A stretch of DNA of 64,000 bases from Caldithrix sp964598255. GTDB taxonomy: Bacteria; Calditrichota; Calditrichia; Calditrichales; Calditrichaceae. Position 1 is the first letter of the stretch, and each line of letters starts with the position of its first letter. The stretch is from positions 52,485 through 116,484 of the forward strand of contig CAZRBA010000064.1 in NCBI GenBank assembly GCA_964598255.1. The letters are read 5' to 3'. The position numbers and the translations under genes were made by a program. Of the stretch, positions 34,360 to 43,777 are shown piece by piece. A model generated the notes under the pieces. That model searched no databases. It was given only the letters and a program-made list of their open reading frames with translations, and was not told where the DNA came from.

Positions 34360-35532
34360 CTAATTTACGGTTGCCTGATATATTTTTTTGCTGGAAATAT
34401 CCTGAATAAAGGCGGCCACATGCGTATTGGCAAATACCCAGCCGGGCCATTGCAGTGTGTAGGTTGTCGTTGATTTTTGAATAACATCGCCTTTGCGATC
34501 GCTTAAAAATTTGCGAAAAACAAAATTAAAATCTTTTAATCCGTTGGTGCCGGGCGGATTTTCGTAATGAATGTTATCTTCGTATACGAGCACAAACAGC
34601 CGCAATTGATCGTTTTGCAAAATATGGGCATAATCATAAATTTCGACGAATACTTTCAAAGAATCAGCGAGTAAGCGTTTGCTGACGGAAACAGCCAAAC
34701 GTGTGTTTTGATTTGCCACGGCATTCGCATAAGCGTCGGAAATAGCATTGTAATCGGAGGCATCGACGCCGGTCTCACCGTTTAAGCGTAATTTGGGTAA
34801 GGTATAAATTCTGTAATATTGAACCCGCTCATCCACATCCTTAGGCGAAACTTTGTAAAAAGGATCGTTGGGAGAAGGCCAGTTGGCGTAATATTCGAAA
34901 AGCAGGTAATTAGGTTCCGAATGTTCCCGACGGAATTTTTCCAGATTTTCGGCCGAGGTTACGCAAGGTTCGCAAGATACATTCCCGAAAGATTCGAAAA
35001 CCACACACTGTTGAATTTCCAAATGGCTCGTAATTTTGTCGGTGCTGTCATTGGCAATGGTTACACTATATACAACGGGCTTAAAGCCGTTTTTTTGCAA
35101 CTCCACTGTATGGGTGCCGGGAGATAACTGTAACGTATCGGGGGTAAATCGTCCGGTTGACTGCCCGTCGATAAAAATTTCGGCTCCTGCAGGATCGGAG
35201 GCGAGAGCAAGTGTTCCTAAAAAGACAAGTTTTTTTAGGGTAAAAGTAACGTTTGCTACGGAATCGGCTTTTAGGTTAATGACAACGGAATCGGTTAGTA
35301 CCCGATAACCCGATTTTTTTACACTGATAATATGCCGACCTACGGGGACATTTTTCAAAGTGTCGGGAGTAAGGTGAAAGGTATTTTGGCCGTCTAAAAA
35401 GATAAAGGCACTGTCCGGTTGGGAGTTGACGTAAATGTTTCCGGATTGTTGCATTGCGTTATTTTCGACAGGTTGTTTGATTCCGCAGGAAAATACGAGA
35501 AATCCCGCCATTAGAGCCGTAAGATAGCGCAT
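34360..35532 (-). CDS. Lipoprotein with two PEGA domains and an Omp28/thioredoxin-like CxxC domain
   Basis: The 390-residue protein starts with a lipoprotein signal (LVFSCGIKQ), followed by two PEGA repeats of about 75 residues (GNIYVNSQPDSAFIFLDGQN and SDPAGAEIFIDGQSTGRFTP). A thioredoxin-like domain shows ESFGNVSCEPCVTSAENL (CEPC) and a YTLPKLRLNGE cis-proline loop. The frame is open back to 35787, but ATG 35532 is the start that gives a working lipobox. Together with the next gene it forms the head of the thiol-rich surface cluster. It may be a surface-anchored partner of the secreted Omp28-like protein. Confidence 0.84.
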   Translation of the reverse strand: MRYLTALMAGFLVFSCGIKQPVENNAMQQSGNIYVNSQPDSAFIFLDGQNTFHLTPDTLKNVPVGRHIISVKKSGYRVLTDSVVINLKADSVANVTFTLKKLVFLGTLALASDPAGAEIFIDGQSTGRFTPDTLQLSPGTHTVELQKNGFKPVVYSVTIANDSTDKITSHLEIQQCVVFESFGNVSCEPCVTSAENLEKFRREHSEPNYLLFEYYANWPSPNDPFYKVSPKDVDERVQYYRIYTLPKLRLNGETGVDASDYNAISDAYANAVANQNTRLAVSVSKRLLADSLKVFVEIYDYAHILQNDQLRLFVLVYEDNIHYENPPGTNGLKDFNFVFRKFLSDRKGDVIQKSTTTYTLQWPGWVFANTHVAAFIQDISSKKIYQATVN

Positions 35533-35736
35533 GATTAAATTCGTTTTCCGTAACTTAATAAAACCAACATTGCTTGTTTGATTTAAGTAGAAAATATAAT
35601 CAATTCGTTTTAACTTAGAAACAACTATATCACAATTTCCCTTTTTATAAGAAGTGAAAAATCGAAATAACAAATGCCGCACAAATTTTTGCTGCCTACT
35701 TTCGGGGAAATACAGTTTGTATTTCGCATAAAAAAG

Positions 35737-35775
35737 GCAAAAAACGAGCATTGGTTGCCAATGTTCGTTTTTCGC
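35737..35775 (-). terminator. Terminator after the symporter gene
   Basis: AAAAACGAGCATTGG / CCAATGTTCGTTTTT arms have one mismatch and a TTG loop, with T runs on both sides. The 35533-35852 gap otherwise shows no gene or clear promoter motif. Confidence 0.72.
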
Positions 35776-35852
35776 CATGTAAATCAATAAAAATGATCTT
35801 CGCTCGAAGACAACTCCTTGTAGTGCATCGGAGACCTTGAAGTACGCATCAA

Positions 35853-37760
35853 TTATTGCGAGATGGTTTCAAACCCTCGTTTATTCAAATCGACATAAAT
35901 AATCCAACCGGCTAAAATACCGATTAGCAAGATAAGCGTACCGCGCAGATATTCCGTGAACAAAATATCGCCCAAACCGAATAAGAAGGCGTAAATAAGG
36001 ACAATACCCAAAACCCAGTCCAAAAACAAATGCCCGAAACCGCGATCGCCCTGAACATCGGGCAGCATTTTATCGATGTACCGCCAACCCAAACCGCCAG
36101 GATGTGTTTTGCGATAAAAGGCTTTTAGGTGCTCAATCGGTTCGGGCTTGGTCAAATATGTGACCGCCAGCCAAACGATGGTGGTGCCTAAAACCGTGGG
36201 GTAGAGCGTTATGGGCGAATGTAAGCCCATTCCGTAGCGGGCGATAGGATAAATGATTAACGGTGCAATCATGGCCGAAATTTCGGACCAGGCATTAATG
36301 CGCCACCACCACCATCTTAAAATCAAAACAGCGCCCATACCTGCGCTGGCGTTAATAATAAATTCCCAGGCTCCGGAAATGGTGGTTAAAAAGTATTTGG
36401 TTACCAGCAAGGAAAAAACCGTCATTAAAATAATGGACCAACGGGAAACCAATACGTAATGCCGCTCGTTGGCATTTTGCTTGACAAAGCGTCGATAAAA
36501 ATCGTTGATTAAATACGATGTACCCCAATTCAATTGCGAAGCGATGGTAGACATGTAGGCTGCCAAAAAAACGGCGATTAAAAGGCCTAACAAACCGGGA
36601 GGTAGGTAACGTAACATCAATTTAGGGTACATAACTCCCGGGTCGATCGTATTTTCGTAAGTTTCGTACATTTTTTTGAATTCGGGGCTGTGGTAAACAG
36701 GGTCGTCGGATTGCAACAGTGCATGGTTGTGATAAGCGGCCTCCACTTTGGCAAACAGGGCCGGATTTTGTTTTTGGATTATTTGCGGATTTTGTGCTCT
36801 GGGCAGTAAAACCAATGCGGACAATGCCACAATAATCCAAGGCCAGGGTCGTACGGTGTAATGGGCGATGGTAAACCACAACGTGGCAAACAAACTGTGT
36901 TTTTCGTTTTTGGCCGACATCATACGTTGGGCAATGTAACCACCACCGCCAGGATCGGCACCAGGATACCAGGTGGCCCACCATTGCAGGCCGATATACG
37001 CAACAAACGCACCCACGGTTAAGGCTAAAGCACCGCCGGTAATGCCGCCAAGCGTCACTTTGCCGATTTTCGGAAAAAAGTCAAGAATTTGAGGCGCCAG
37101 TTTGGCTTTTAAGCCGGCCATGCCGCCGACTTGCGGAAGTTCAACTACAATAACCGCCAAAATAATGCAGCCGGTAATGGCAAATAAAAATTGAAAGCTG
37201 TCCGTCCGTGCCGTGCCCAGCAGTCCGGAAGCCGAAGCATAAACCGCAATAATAGAAGCGGCGATCACAACCAGTAAAAAAGCATTGAATTCGGGCAAAA
37301 CCACCGAGAATATTTTTTGCATGGCCTTGTTAACCCACCCCATGACGATGGCATTCATAAACAGCCCCAAATACAAGGCACGAAATCCGCGCAAGGCAGC
37401 GGCCGCTTTGCCTTTGTAACGAAGTTCCACGAATTCTACATCGGTCATAATGCCAGCGCGTCGCCATAATCGGGCAAAAAAGAAAACCGTTAAGGTTCCG
37501 CCGATAGCCAAATTCCACCACAACCAATTACCGGCAATGCCGTTTTTTGCCACAAGCTCGGTTACGGCTAACGGCGTATCGGCGGCAAATGTGGTGGCTA
37601 CCATGGCGGTACCAGCCAAATACCAAGGTAGGTTTCTTCCGGAAAGAAAAAAGTTGCCTGTGTTCTCACCGGCACGGCGGGTGTAATAAGCGGCAATTCC
37701 GAAAATGATAAAAAAGAAAGCCACAATAACCGTGAAATCGGCCCAGTTGAGATGCTGCAT
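35853..37760 (-). CDS. Sodium:solute symporter (SSS family)
   Basis: The 635-residue polytopic protein has the SSS fold, recognisable from FFLSGRNLPWYLAGTAMVATTFAADTP near the N-terminus and about 13 to 15 helices. Members co-transport sugars, amino acids or other organic solutes with sodium across the inner membrane. There is a larger soluble insert (about 320-380) between helices. AAGGAAG precedes the ATG. The neighbouring TonB receptor, ROK kinase and ROK repressor point to a sugar substrate. A copy of the candidate repressor site lies about 150 bases upstream. Confidence 0.9.
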   Translation of the reverse strand: MQHLNWADFTVIVAFFFIIFGIAAYYTRRAGENTGNFFLSGRNLPWYLAGTAMVATTFAADTPLAVTELVAKNGIAGNWLWWNLAIGGTLTVFFFARLWRRAGIMTDVEFVELRYKGKAAAALRGFRALYLGLFMNAIVMGWVNKAMQKIFSVVLPEFNAFLLVVIAASIIAVYASASGLLGTARTDSFQFLFAITGCIILAVIVVELPQVGGMAGLKAKLAPQILDFFPKIGKVTLGGITGGALALTVGAFVAYIGLQWWATWYPGADPGGGGYIAQRMMSAKNEKHSLFATLWFTIAHYTVRPWPWIIVALSALVLLPRAQNPQIIQKQNPALFAKVEAAYHNHALLQSDDPVYHSPEFKKMYETYENTIDPGVMYPKLMLRYLPPGLLGLLIAVFLAAYMSTIASQLNWGTSYLINDFYRRFVKQNANERHYVLVSRWSIILMTVFSLLVTKYFLTTISGAWEFIINASAGMGAVLILRWWWWRINAWSEISAMIAPLIIYPIARYGMGLHSPITLYPTVLGTTIVWLAVTYLTKPEPIEHLKAFYRKTHPGGLGWRYIDKMLPDVQGDRGFGHLFLDWVLGIVLIYAFLFGLGDILFTEYLRGTLILLIGILAGWIIYVDLNKRGFETISQ

Positions 37761-37901
37761 ATCAGTCTTCCTTGCGTTTAATTGAATTCTGTTCTGAAAA
37801 TTTTTCGTTTCTCCGGCTTTGGATATTTAACCACAAAAGAACGGTTTCCCTGTATGTTAAAAATGCCAATTTAGGCGCTAAAAAAATCCGTAGCAATTTT
37901 C

Positions 37902-37920
37902 TATTGTAACAACCGGTTAA
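37902..37920. promoter_or_regulatory. Candidate ROK-repressor site upstream of the symporter
   Basis: TATTGTAACAACCGGTTAA contains TTGTAACAACC, an 11-base exact match to the palindrome at 43741-43757. It lies about 145 bases before the symporter start. Confidence 0.4.
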
Positions 37921-37950
37921 CCTATGGTTTCCGGTAAGTATTTTCTAATA

Positions 37951-37990
37951 AAAAAATTCCGGAGTCGTCATCATGATGACAACTCCGGAA
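37951..37990 (-). terminator. Terminator after the beta-helix-like secreted protein
   Basis: TTCCGGAGT / ACTCCGGAA arms enclose an inner palindrome GTCATCATGATGAC and on the minus strand are followed by seven T. Confidence 0.92.
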
Positions 37991-37999
37991 ATATGCGTG

Positions 38000-39622
38000 C
38001 TATTTAAGTAAGAGCATTTTACGTACCATTTGTTTGCCGTCTTGTTGCAGTACTAAAAAGTAGGTGCCGCTGGGATAATCGGACATATTAAACGAAACTT
38101 TGTAGGTATTGGCCGGTTGGTACTTGTTGTTTACCAGCGTCATCACTTGCTGTCCGAGAATGTTGTAAACTTTCAGACTGGTGCGTCCGGCTTTGTTAAG
38201 CGTGTATTCCACATGCGCACTGGGATTAAAGGGGTTGGGATACACTGCGCCCAGTTGGAATTGCGAAGGCACGGTTTTGCCAACGCTTTGTTCGATGGCC
38301 GTAATGTACGAAGATTCGGGCAGAGGCCAAGTTGGTGTCCAGTCGGCATTGCCTCCGACTTGCGTAATGCCGTAGCCCCAAATATCGGTTTCGGCCTTGC
38401 CGGTACGAATTTCTTTGAAGTAGGCCAGCAGGCCGATGTCATTACCCGAAGTTCCGTGCAGAATGTCTTTGTCCATTTCGGTCATAAATCCGGGATCTTT
38501 GTTAACATTGTTCTCGGCAATTAAGTTGGGATAGTTGGTTTTGTCGTTGAACATGGCCTGAGTGCGGTCGTTCATCCAATGCGGAATAAAGATTTTGTTA
38601 GATGATGTGTCGTTCCACGCAGTCCAAAAATCGATCAGTTCTTGCGGCCAGAAATAGGTGTTGTTCTTTACGGCGATGGTGCGCATGCTTTCGGCTTTGG
38701 AAGTATCGTTTGGGCTAAACATTTCTTTGTTGTCATCGCTTAAAGGTTGCAAGGCAATGATTCCGTAAGAAGAGTCGGGATACCACAAATTATCCCACCA
38801 CGGATTTTCGGTTTGATCCACACCGCCGGCATAATTGCCGTAAAAGATATTATCGTTAATTTCACCGTCGGTCATATTAAAAATGAAAAACGGGTTTTTA
38901 AAGGTGTACAAAACTTTGTTGCCGTCGAATTTGAAATATTTGGTGTAATATTTGGTAACCGGACAAGCTGCGTATCCGTTAATAGCCAGCATGGTATTGT
39001 CCATCATAACCAGAGAATCGGTGTAGGCCTCGCCGGGCCATTCGTTCCGAATAACCTCGCCGATGTACCATTGGTTGGGATGCACCAAGTTGCGGAACGT
39101 GCTGTTCATGATAAAGAAAGAATCCCACTGTCCGTTGTAGCCGATAGCAAAGGTTTGCCAATTATCAAAAATACAATTGTCAACCGTCAGGCGTACCTTG
39201 TCTGCGGAAACCTGTACCGCAATGCCGCCGCCGTTGGCCGTGTTATTGGTTGCTTTGGCCAAAAGGTACAAATTTTTAAGCGTAACTTTGGCGTTTTCGC
39301 CGCTAATAGTAAAAAGGGTGCTGGGAATACTCCCGTCTTGCAAAACAGCCGGTTGAATACAAGGGGGACGACCGGTATTGGGGTCAACCACACCTTCGAT
39401 GGTCACGTCTCCTTTGATGGTTATGGGACCGGTAAATTTGTAAGTTGTGTCCAATGTGACTAACTGGTACACCTGATGCGCCGGAGCGCCGTTGGATAAA
39501 GTATCGGCCGCAATAATTTCGTTAATGTTGCCCTGCCCCGCGTGAACGATTAGGGTTTGGGCATAAAGAGCTGAAGTGGCAAAAAACATCACCACAACGA
39601 TCAAAGATAACATTCGTTTCAT
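38000..39622 (-). CDS. Secreted right-handed beta-helix-like protein with type IX sorting domain
   Basis: The 540-residue protein has a signal peptide (about 1-21). The body resembles polysaccharide-lyase or DUF5123-like beta-helices: the parallel-strand pattern TIKGDVTIEGV, VTLKNLYLLAKATNN, LTVDNCIFDNW and FFIMNSTFRNL. It ends with a type IX sorting domain (VYPNPFNPSAHVEYTLN to KMLLLK). Catalytic residues of lyases could not be placed with confidence, so it may bind or cut glycan. It lies downstream of the TonB receptor (184-base gap) and upstream of the symporter, fitting a sugar-uptake locus. Confidence 0.82.
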   Translation of the reverse strand: MKRMLSLIVVVMFFATSALYAQTLIVHAGQGNINEIIAADTLSNGAPAHQVYQLVTLDTTYKFTGPITIKGDVTIEGVVDPNTGRPPCIQPAVLQDGSIPSTLFTISGENAKVTLKNLYLLAKATNNTANGGGIAVQVSADKVRLTVDNCIFDNWQTFAIGYNGQWDSFFIMNSTFRNLVHPNQWYIGEVIRNEWPGEAYTDSLVMMDNTMLAINGYAACPVTKYYTKYFKFDGNKVLYTFKNPFFIFNMTDGEINDNIFYGNYAGGVDQTENPWWDNLWYPDSSYGIIALQPLSDDNKEMFSPNDTSKAESMRTIAVKNNTYFWPQELIDFWTAWNDTSSNKIFIPHWMNDRTQAMFNDKTNYPNLIAENNVNKDPGFMTEMDKDILHGTSGNDIGLLAYFKEIRTGKAETDIWGYGITQVGGNADWTPTWPLPESSYITAIEQSVGKTVPSQFQLGAVYPNPFNPSAHVEYTLNKAGRTSLKVYNILGQQVMTLVNNKYQPANTYKVSFNMSDYPSGTYFLVLQQDGKQMVRKMLLLK

Positions 39623-39806
39623 GACGAATCTCCTTTTTTAGGTTGACGTTTACATGAACATTCCGTTTCGGATTAAACATTTACTTCCCTGCCAATGCGT
39701 TTTAAGTGAATCGAATAATTCGTTTGGGTTGCACCTCCTTTCTTCATTGGCATACTTGGTTTGACGGTTTATGTTTTGCCTTTAAAATTTTCGCGAACCG
39801 TTTATG

Positions 39807-42725
39807 CTAAAGCTTCCATCGAAGTCCCAATTCGGCCGTCATACCGTATTCTTCGATGGACCTTGGAATATTGGGATATTTTTGAAGTACATTTAAATCC
39901 CGCGCATTGTTAATGTTGGTGGCGTTGCCATAAAGTTCCAAGCCGAACCAGGGTAATTTTTGTTTAACCGTTAAATCCAACCGTTTGTAAGCTGCCGTGT
40001 TGGAACGCAATTGCGGCCATTGACTTACACCGGTGAACACATCGTCTTGGTACAGCCAGGACATACGCAAAGAAAATCCTTTGTAATCGTAGCCTACGGT
40101 TACATTTAAAATATGATCGGGTTGGTTAATAAGCCGATCAGTAAATGATGTATCGATATTGGTCAAACTGGTTGCACCGGCAATAACGTACGGATATTCT
40201 GCCCGCGAAAAAATGTGGGTGTAATTCAAATCCAGAACCAAACCTTTAAGTGGATTTGGCAAATACCAAAAATGGGTTTGCCAATCGAATTCAAGACCGT
40301 AATTATTTACCGTAAAAGGGTTGTTAATGTACGTGCTAATGCGGTAGGTTAAATGTTCGGCCGGATTTTTGTTGGTCAGATAGTAGGGCTTGGCCTCCAA
40401 CCCGGCTTTGTAAAAAACCCAGGGGTAAATCAGATTGTCGATTTGTTTTAAGAAACCGCCCAAAGTAAGCAAACCGACGGTGTTGTCCGATACGGTAAAA
40501 TAAATATCGTAATTTCTGGAATGCAAAGGTTTTAATTTGTAGTTGTTCCAAGCCAGTGCGGCTCCGGTGGTTACGTCGATCCGCGGAATGATGGCGCGGT
40601 AATCCGGATAGGATAAGGTGGTGGAATAGGAAAGCCGTACATCAAACCAGGGCAGCGGTTTGTAGCGAATGTTAATATCAGGCAACCAGTAAGGATGATT
40701 TACCGTTACCGTGGTATCCGTTGAATGATCGTAGTGATAATAGGAAAGAGCGGTTTGTTGTCCGCGTGTTCCGGAATAGGTCGTCCTTAGGTTCTGGTAA
40801 CGGATTCCAGGAATGATGGTGAACTTTGGTCCTACGTTTATGGTTGCCATAATGTAACCTGCGGTCATAACCTCGGTTCCGGCGTAGTTGTTAGTTACCG
40901 ACAGATAGTTATTACGTGCGTAAGCTTCCTTGGCTCCGTTTTTGGCAAATTTGTCCACGTTTTCTTGACAAAAACGGATTAATTCCTTGGCCAAATCGAA
41001 ATTAATGGGATTGTGCATTTGGTATTCGTCATTAAGCATGTGGCCGTAATGGTAAGTAGTATCGACAAAAAAAGACAAAGGGATAGATGTGTAATCGTGC
41101 GTTTTAATACCGAAATGCTTTACAATCAAATAGGTGGCGCCGCGTGCGCTGGGCGAAACCAGCGAAGCATTTGTACCGTAAACTTCGGAGGTGTACGATC
41201 GCTTTTTGTGACGGTATTTGCCACCGAATTTTATAGTGGAAGTAATTTTGTCCGTAATGTTCCAGGGAATTTCAAAATCCAATGATCCCATATAATTGCG
41301 TTCCATGGCGTAGTTGTTATTTGTGGAGACCGTATTCAATTTTGTTTTGTCAGGATCGGAGAGCACCGAATCCGCTACAACACGGGGATTCAAATTGGTC
41401 TCATTCTGAAATTCGCTGATGTTTGCCGGAGACTGGTAAAAGGTAACCGTCCAATCGTCCGGACTTTTGGTTTCGGAAAAATTGTGCGCAAATTTAAACG
41501 AAGTGCGAAGAAACGAAAAACGTTTGTCAAAATCCAACGTGTTGTAAAGCATGTTGATTTTGTGATTGGTATAGGCCAATGTGTACAAATGCTGATTCGA
41601 GTTGATGTTTAATGTCTCGTAGCGGTCGGTAATTTTGGTTGTGCTTGATCCGACAAAATTGGAAAGGCTGATTTTCCCGTCGGGCAAGCGATAATCCAGA
41701 ACAAGTGCGCCGTCAATGCGTTCCCGTTCGCGCGGTATGTTATGAATATTAATCGATTGAGTGACATAATGGATGTTATCGTTTGTGGCATTGGCATACT
41801 GGGCTTCGAATTCATTGGAAGTCAAGTTGCGGCGCTCGATACTGGCCTGGGCAAAAATGCCGAATTTCCGATTAAACAAACGGGTTTCGAGGCTGGGTAC
41901 GATTTTGTAGTTGTCGTATTTGTCATAAGCATTGGAAAGACCAGTATAGCCGCCTTGGGCAATCAAATGAAGGCCGAAACGCTTTTTGGCCTCTTTCATT
42001 TTAAAATTAACCGTCCCGCCCAATACGTCGGCATCCTGATCGGCCGTAACGGTTTTGGATACTTCAATTTCCTGCAACATGCTGGAAGAAATCATGCTAA
42101 GATCGGTGCTGCGGTCGTTCGGATTGGACGATGCGATGCGTACGCCGTCGATCGTAATTACGTTGTATTTTGGCGACATACCTCGAATGACCACCTGATT
42201 CCCTTCGCCGTTGGAACGGATAATGGAAACACCGGGTATTCGGCTAATGGCCTCGGCCGCGGTGGCATCCGGCTTTTCCCGAATTTGTTCGGATGAGACC
42301 ACGTTGACGATGGATTTGGCCGAGAGCTGCTGGTTAATAGCGGCTTTTTGACCGCTGGCCTGAGAGGTAACCACGATTTCTTCTCCCTGAAGAGCTTGCG
42401 CATGCAGTTTGATATTTTTTACGATGACCGATCCTTTTTTGACTTTGACCGGAATATCCACCTTTTTATAGCCAATGTACACCGTACGCAGGACATAAGA
42501 ACCGGGCGGAATGTTGGTAATGGCAAAAAATCCGTCCAGGTCGGTAGAACTGCCGAAACCCGTACCGACCAGAAAAACATTGGCGCCAGGTAAGGGTTTT
42601 TCGCTTTGCGCATCGATAACCCGCCCCTTTATCGAGCCGTTTGCAGCGGCAAAGAGCAAATTACCGAATATCAAAATAAGCAGAATGGCCATTCCGCTAA
42701 ACCGATTCGTTGCTTTTAAATTCAT
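39807..42725 (-). CDS. TonB-dependent receptor with N-terminal carboxypeptidase-like extension
   Basis: The 972-residue outer membrane transporter has a signal peptide. A carboxypeptidase-D-like extension (about 30-115; GSIKGRVIDAQSEKPLPGAN) is followed by the plug (about 120-250; ISRIPGVSIIRSNGEGNQVV, IRGMSPKYNVITIDGVR) and a 22-strand-type barrel ending LGLRWKL. ATG 42725 is chosen over 42767 because GGAGGG lies directly upstream and the signal peptide follows. It imports a large substrate, probably an oligosaccharide given the ROK kinase 49 bases upstream. No SusD-like partner gene is present. Confidence 0.93.
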   Translation of the reverse strand: MNLKATNRFSGMAILLILIFGNLLFAAANGSIKGRVIDAQSEKPLPGANVFLVGTGFGSSTDLDGFFAITNIPPGSYVLRTVYIGYKKVDIPVKVKKGSVIVKNIKLHAQALQGEEIVVTSQASGQKAAINQQLSAKSIVNVVSSEQIREKPDATAAEAISRIPGVSIIRSNGEGNQVVIRGMSPKYNVITIDGVRIASSNPNDRSTDLSMISSSMLQEIEVSKTVTADQDADVLGGTVNFKMKEAKKRFGLHLIAQGGYTGLSNAYDKYDNYKIVPSLETRLFNRKFGIFAQASIERRNLTSNEFEAQYANATNDNIHYVTQSINIHNIPRERERIDGALVLDYRLPDGKISLSNFVGSSTTKITDRYETLNINSNQHLYTLAYTNHKINMLYNTLDFDKRFSFLRTSFKFAHNFSETKSPDDWTVTFYQSPANISEFQNETNLNPRVVADSVLSDPDKTKLNTVSTNNNYAMERNYMGSLDFEIPWNITDKITSTIKFGGKYRHKKRSYTSEVYGTNASLVSPSARGATYLIVKHFGIKTHDYTSIPLSFFVDTTYHYGHMLNDEYQMHNPINFDLAKELIRFCQENVDKFAKNGAKEAYARNNYLSVTNNYAGTEVMTAGYIMATINVGPKFTIIPGIRYQNLRTTYSGTRGQQTALSYYHYDHSTDTTVTVNHPYWLPDINIRYKPLPWFDVRLSYSTTLSYPDYRAIIPRIDVTTGAALAWNNYKLKPLHSRNYDIYFTVSDNTVGLLTLGGFLKQIDNLIYPWVFYKAGLEAKPYYLTNKNPAEHLTYRISTYINNPFTVNNYGLEFDWQTHFWYLPNPLKGLVLDLNYTHIFSRAEYPYVIAGATSLTNIDTSFTDRLINQPDHILNVTVGYDYKGFSLRMSWLYQDDVFTGVSQWPQLRSNTAAYKRLDLTVKQKLPWFGLELYGNATNINNARDLNVLQKYPNIPRSIEEYGMTAELGLRWKL

Positions 42726-42773
42726 AAGCCCTCCGAACGTTGAGCATACTTTAGGTGAACCAATCACCCCTCA

Positions 42774-43724
42774 TTAATTTAGTTCTTTTATGATCAATGC
42801 GGCCGAACCGAGGACCGCATAATTTATTCGTGAATCCGAAATACGAATTTCTACCGTGTTTTTATGAATTTGTAACAGATTTTTTTCCATTGCTTCTTTG
42901 GTCGGTTTAAAAAGGAAATCTCCGGCGCCGGTTAGTCCCCCGGAAAAAACAATGGCCTCGGGATTAAGCAAGGCAACAACATCGGCTAATTTTTGTCCCA
43001 AAACTTTACCGGTGTATTTGAATGTTTCGATGGCAAGCGTATCGCCTTGTTTAGCTAATTCGCTTATAATCTCGGGTGTGAGCCGGTCGAAGGAATAATG
43101 TTTCAGTTGGGTTTCGAAACGTTCGCTGCTTAAAAGTTCGAAGGCGGTGCGGCAAATTCCGCTGGCAGAAACGTAAGTTTCCAGACACCCTCTTTTGCCG
43201 CAAGAACACAAACGGTTGCCCGAATCGACTTTGGTATGCCCGAGTTCTCCTGCAAACCCGTATTCACCGGCCATCAACTGTTTGTTGAAAACGATGCTGC
43301 TACCCAAACCGGTACCCAGAGTAATGTGAATAAAGTTTTTCAGGTCGCGGGCCGCTCCGAAGTACATCTCGCCCAGAGCGGCGGCATCGGCATCGTTAAT
43401 AAGTTTAACCGGTAGCTTAAAACGATCGGAAAACATTCGGGTCAAATCGACGCGCCCCCAGGTAAAGTTTTTGGCATTATCGATATAGCCGAATTTATTA
43501 TTAACGCTCGGGGCGCCAATTCCGATCCCGGCTAATTCATCCTTTTGCCCGTTAGTTAAGCGGGCGATTTCGTATTCCACCTTTCGGAAGAAAAGGGGAA
43601 ACGGCTCTTGGGCGCGTGTAGGAAAGGTTTTTTGTTTAAGAAAATGCCCGTTGGCGTCTACCAGTCCGATAACGGTATTGGTTCCACCGATATCAATTCC
43701 GATAAAAAGTGCCTTGTTTTTCAT
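42774..43724 (-). CDS. ROK-family sugar kinase (glucokinase-like)
   Basis: The 316-residue protein begins FIGIDIGGTNTVIGL with the phosphate-binding ATP motif. It has the zinc-binding ROK signature CSCGKRGCLETY (about 165-176) and NDADAAALGE near the active Asp. It should phosphorylate a hexose or N-acetylhexosamine on entry. A TTG start at 43757 is possible in the same frame, but ATG 43724 gives the normal N-terminus. The palindrome 43741-43757 lies just upstream and downstream of the ROK repressor gene, suggesting that this gene and the receptor are controlled by that repressor. Confidence 0.9.
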   Translation of the reverse strand: MKNKALFIGIDIGGTNTVIGLVDANGHFLKQKTFPTRAQEPFPLFFRKVEYEIARLTNGQKDELAGIGIGAPSVNNKFGYIDNAKNFTWGRVDLTRMFSDRFKLPVKLINDADAAALGEMYFGAARDLKNFIHITLGTGLGSSIVFNKQLMAGEYGFAGELGHTKVDSGNRLCSCGKRGCLETYVSASGICRTAFELLSSERFETQLKHYSFDRLTPEIISELAKQGDTLAIETFKYTGKVLGQKLADVVALLNPEAIVFSGGLTGAGDFLFKPTKEAMEKNLLQIHKNTVEIRISDSRINYAVLGSAALIIKELN

Positions 43725-43740
43725 ACCGACTCGCTTTGAA

Positions 43741-43757
43741 TTGGTTGTAACAACCAA
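43741..43757. promoter_or_regulatory. Perfect palindrome, candidate ROK-repressor operator
   Basis: TTGGTTGT-A-ACAACCAA is a perfect inverted repeat 17 bases long, located 17 bases before ATG 43724 and followed by CTAAT. A related sequence precedes the repressor gene itself (45009-45030) and an 11-base core recurs at 37904-37914. Confidence 0.6.
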
Positions 43758-43777
43758 CTAATACGCCTTTAATTAAC

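Noticed and set aside
38747..39463. Open frame of 238 codons on the + strand
   Set aside because: It is fully antisense to the secreted beta-helix-like gene, with no ribosome site or recognisable domain.
39673..39753. Short minus-strand frame (MPMKKGGATQ...) containing AAAGGAGG inside it
   Set aside because: The ribosome-like sequence lies within the frame, not before it. About 26 codons, no known family, probably leader DNA of the secreted gene.
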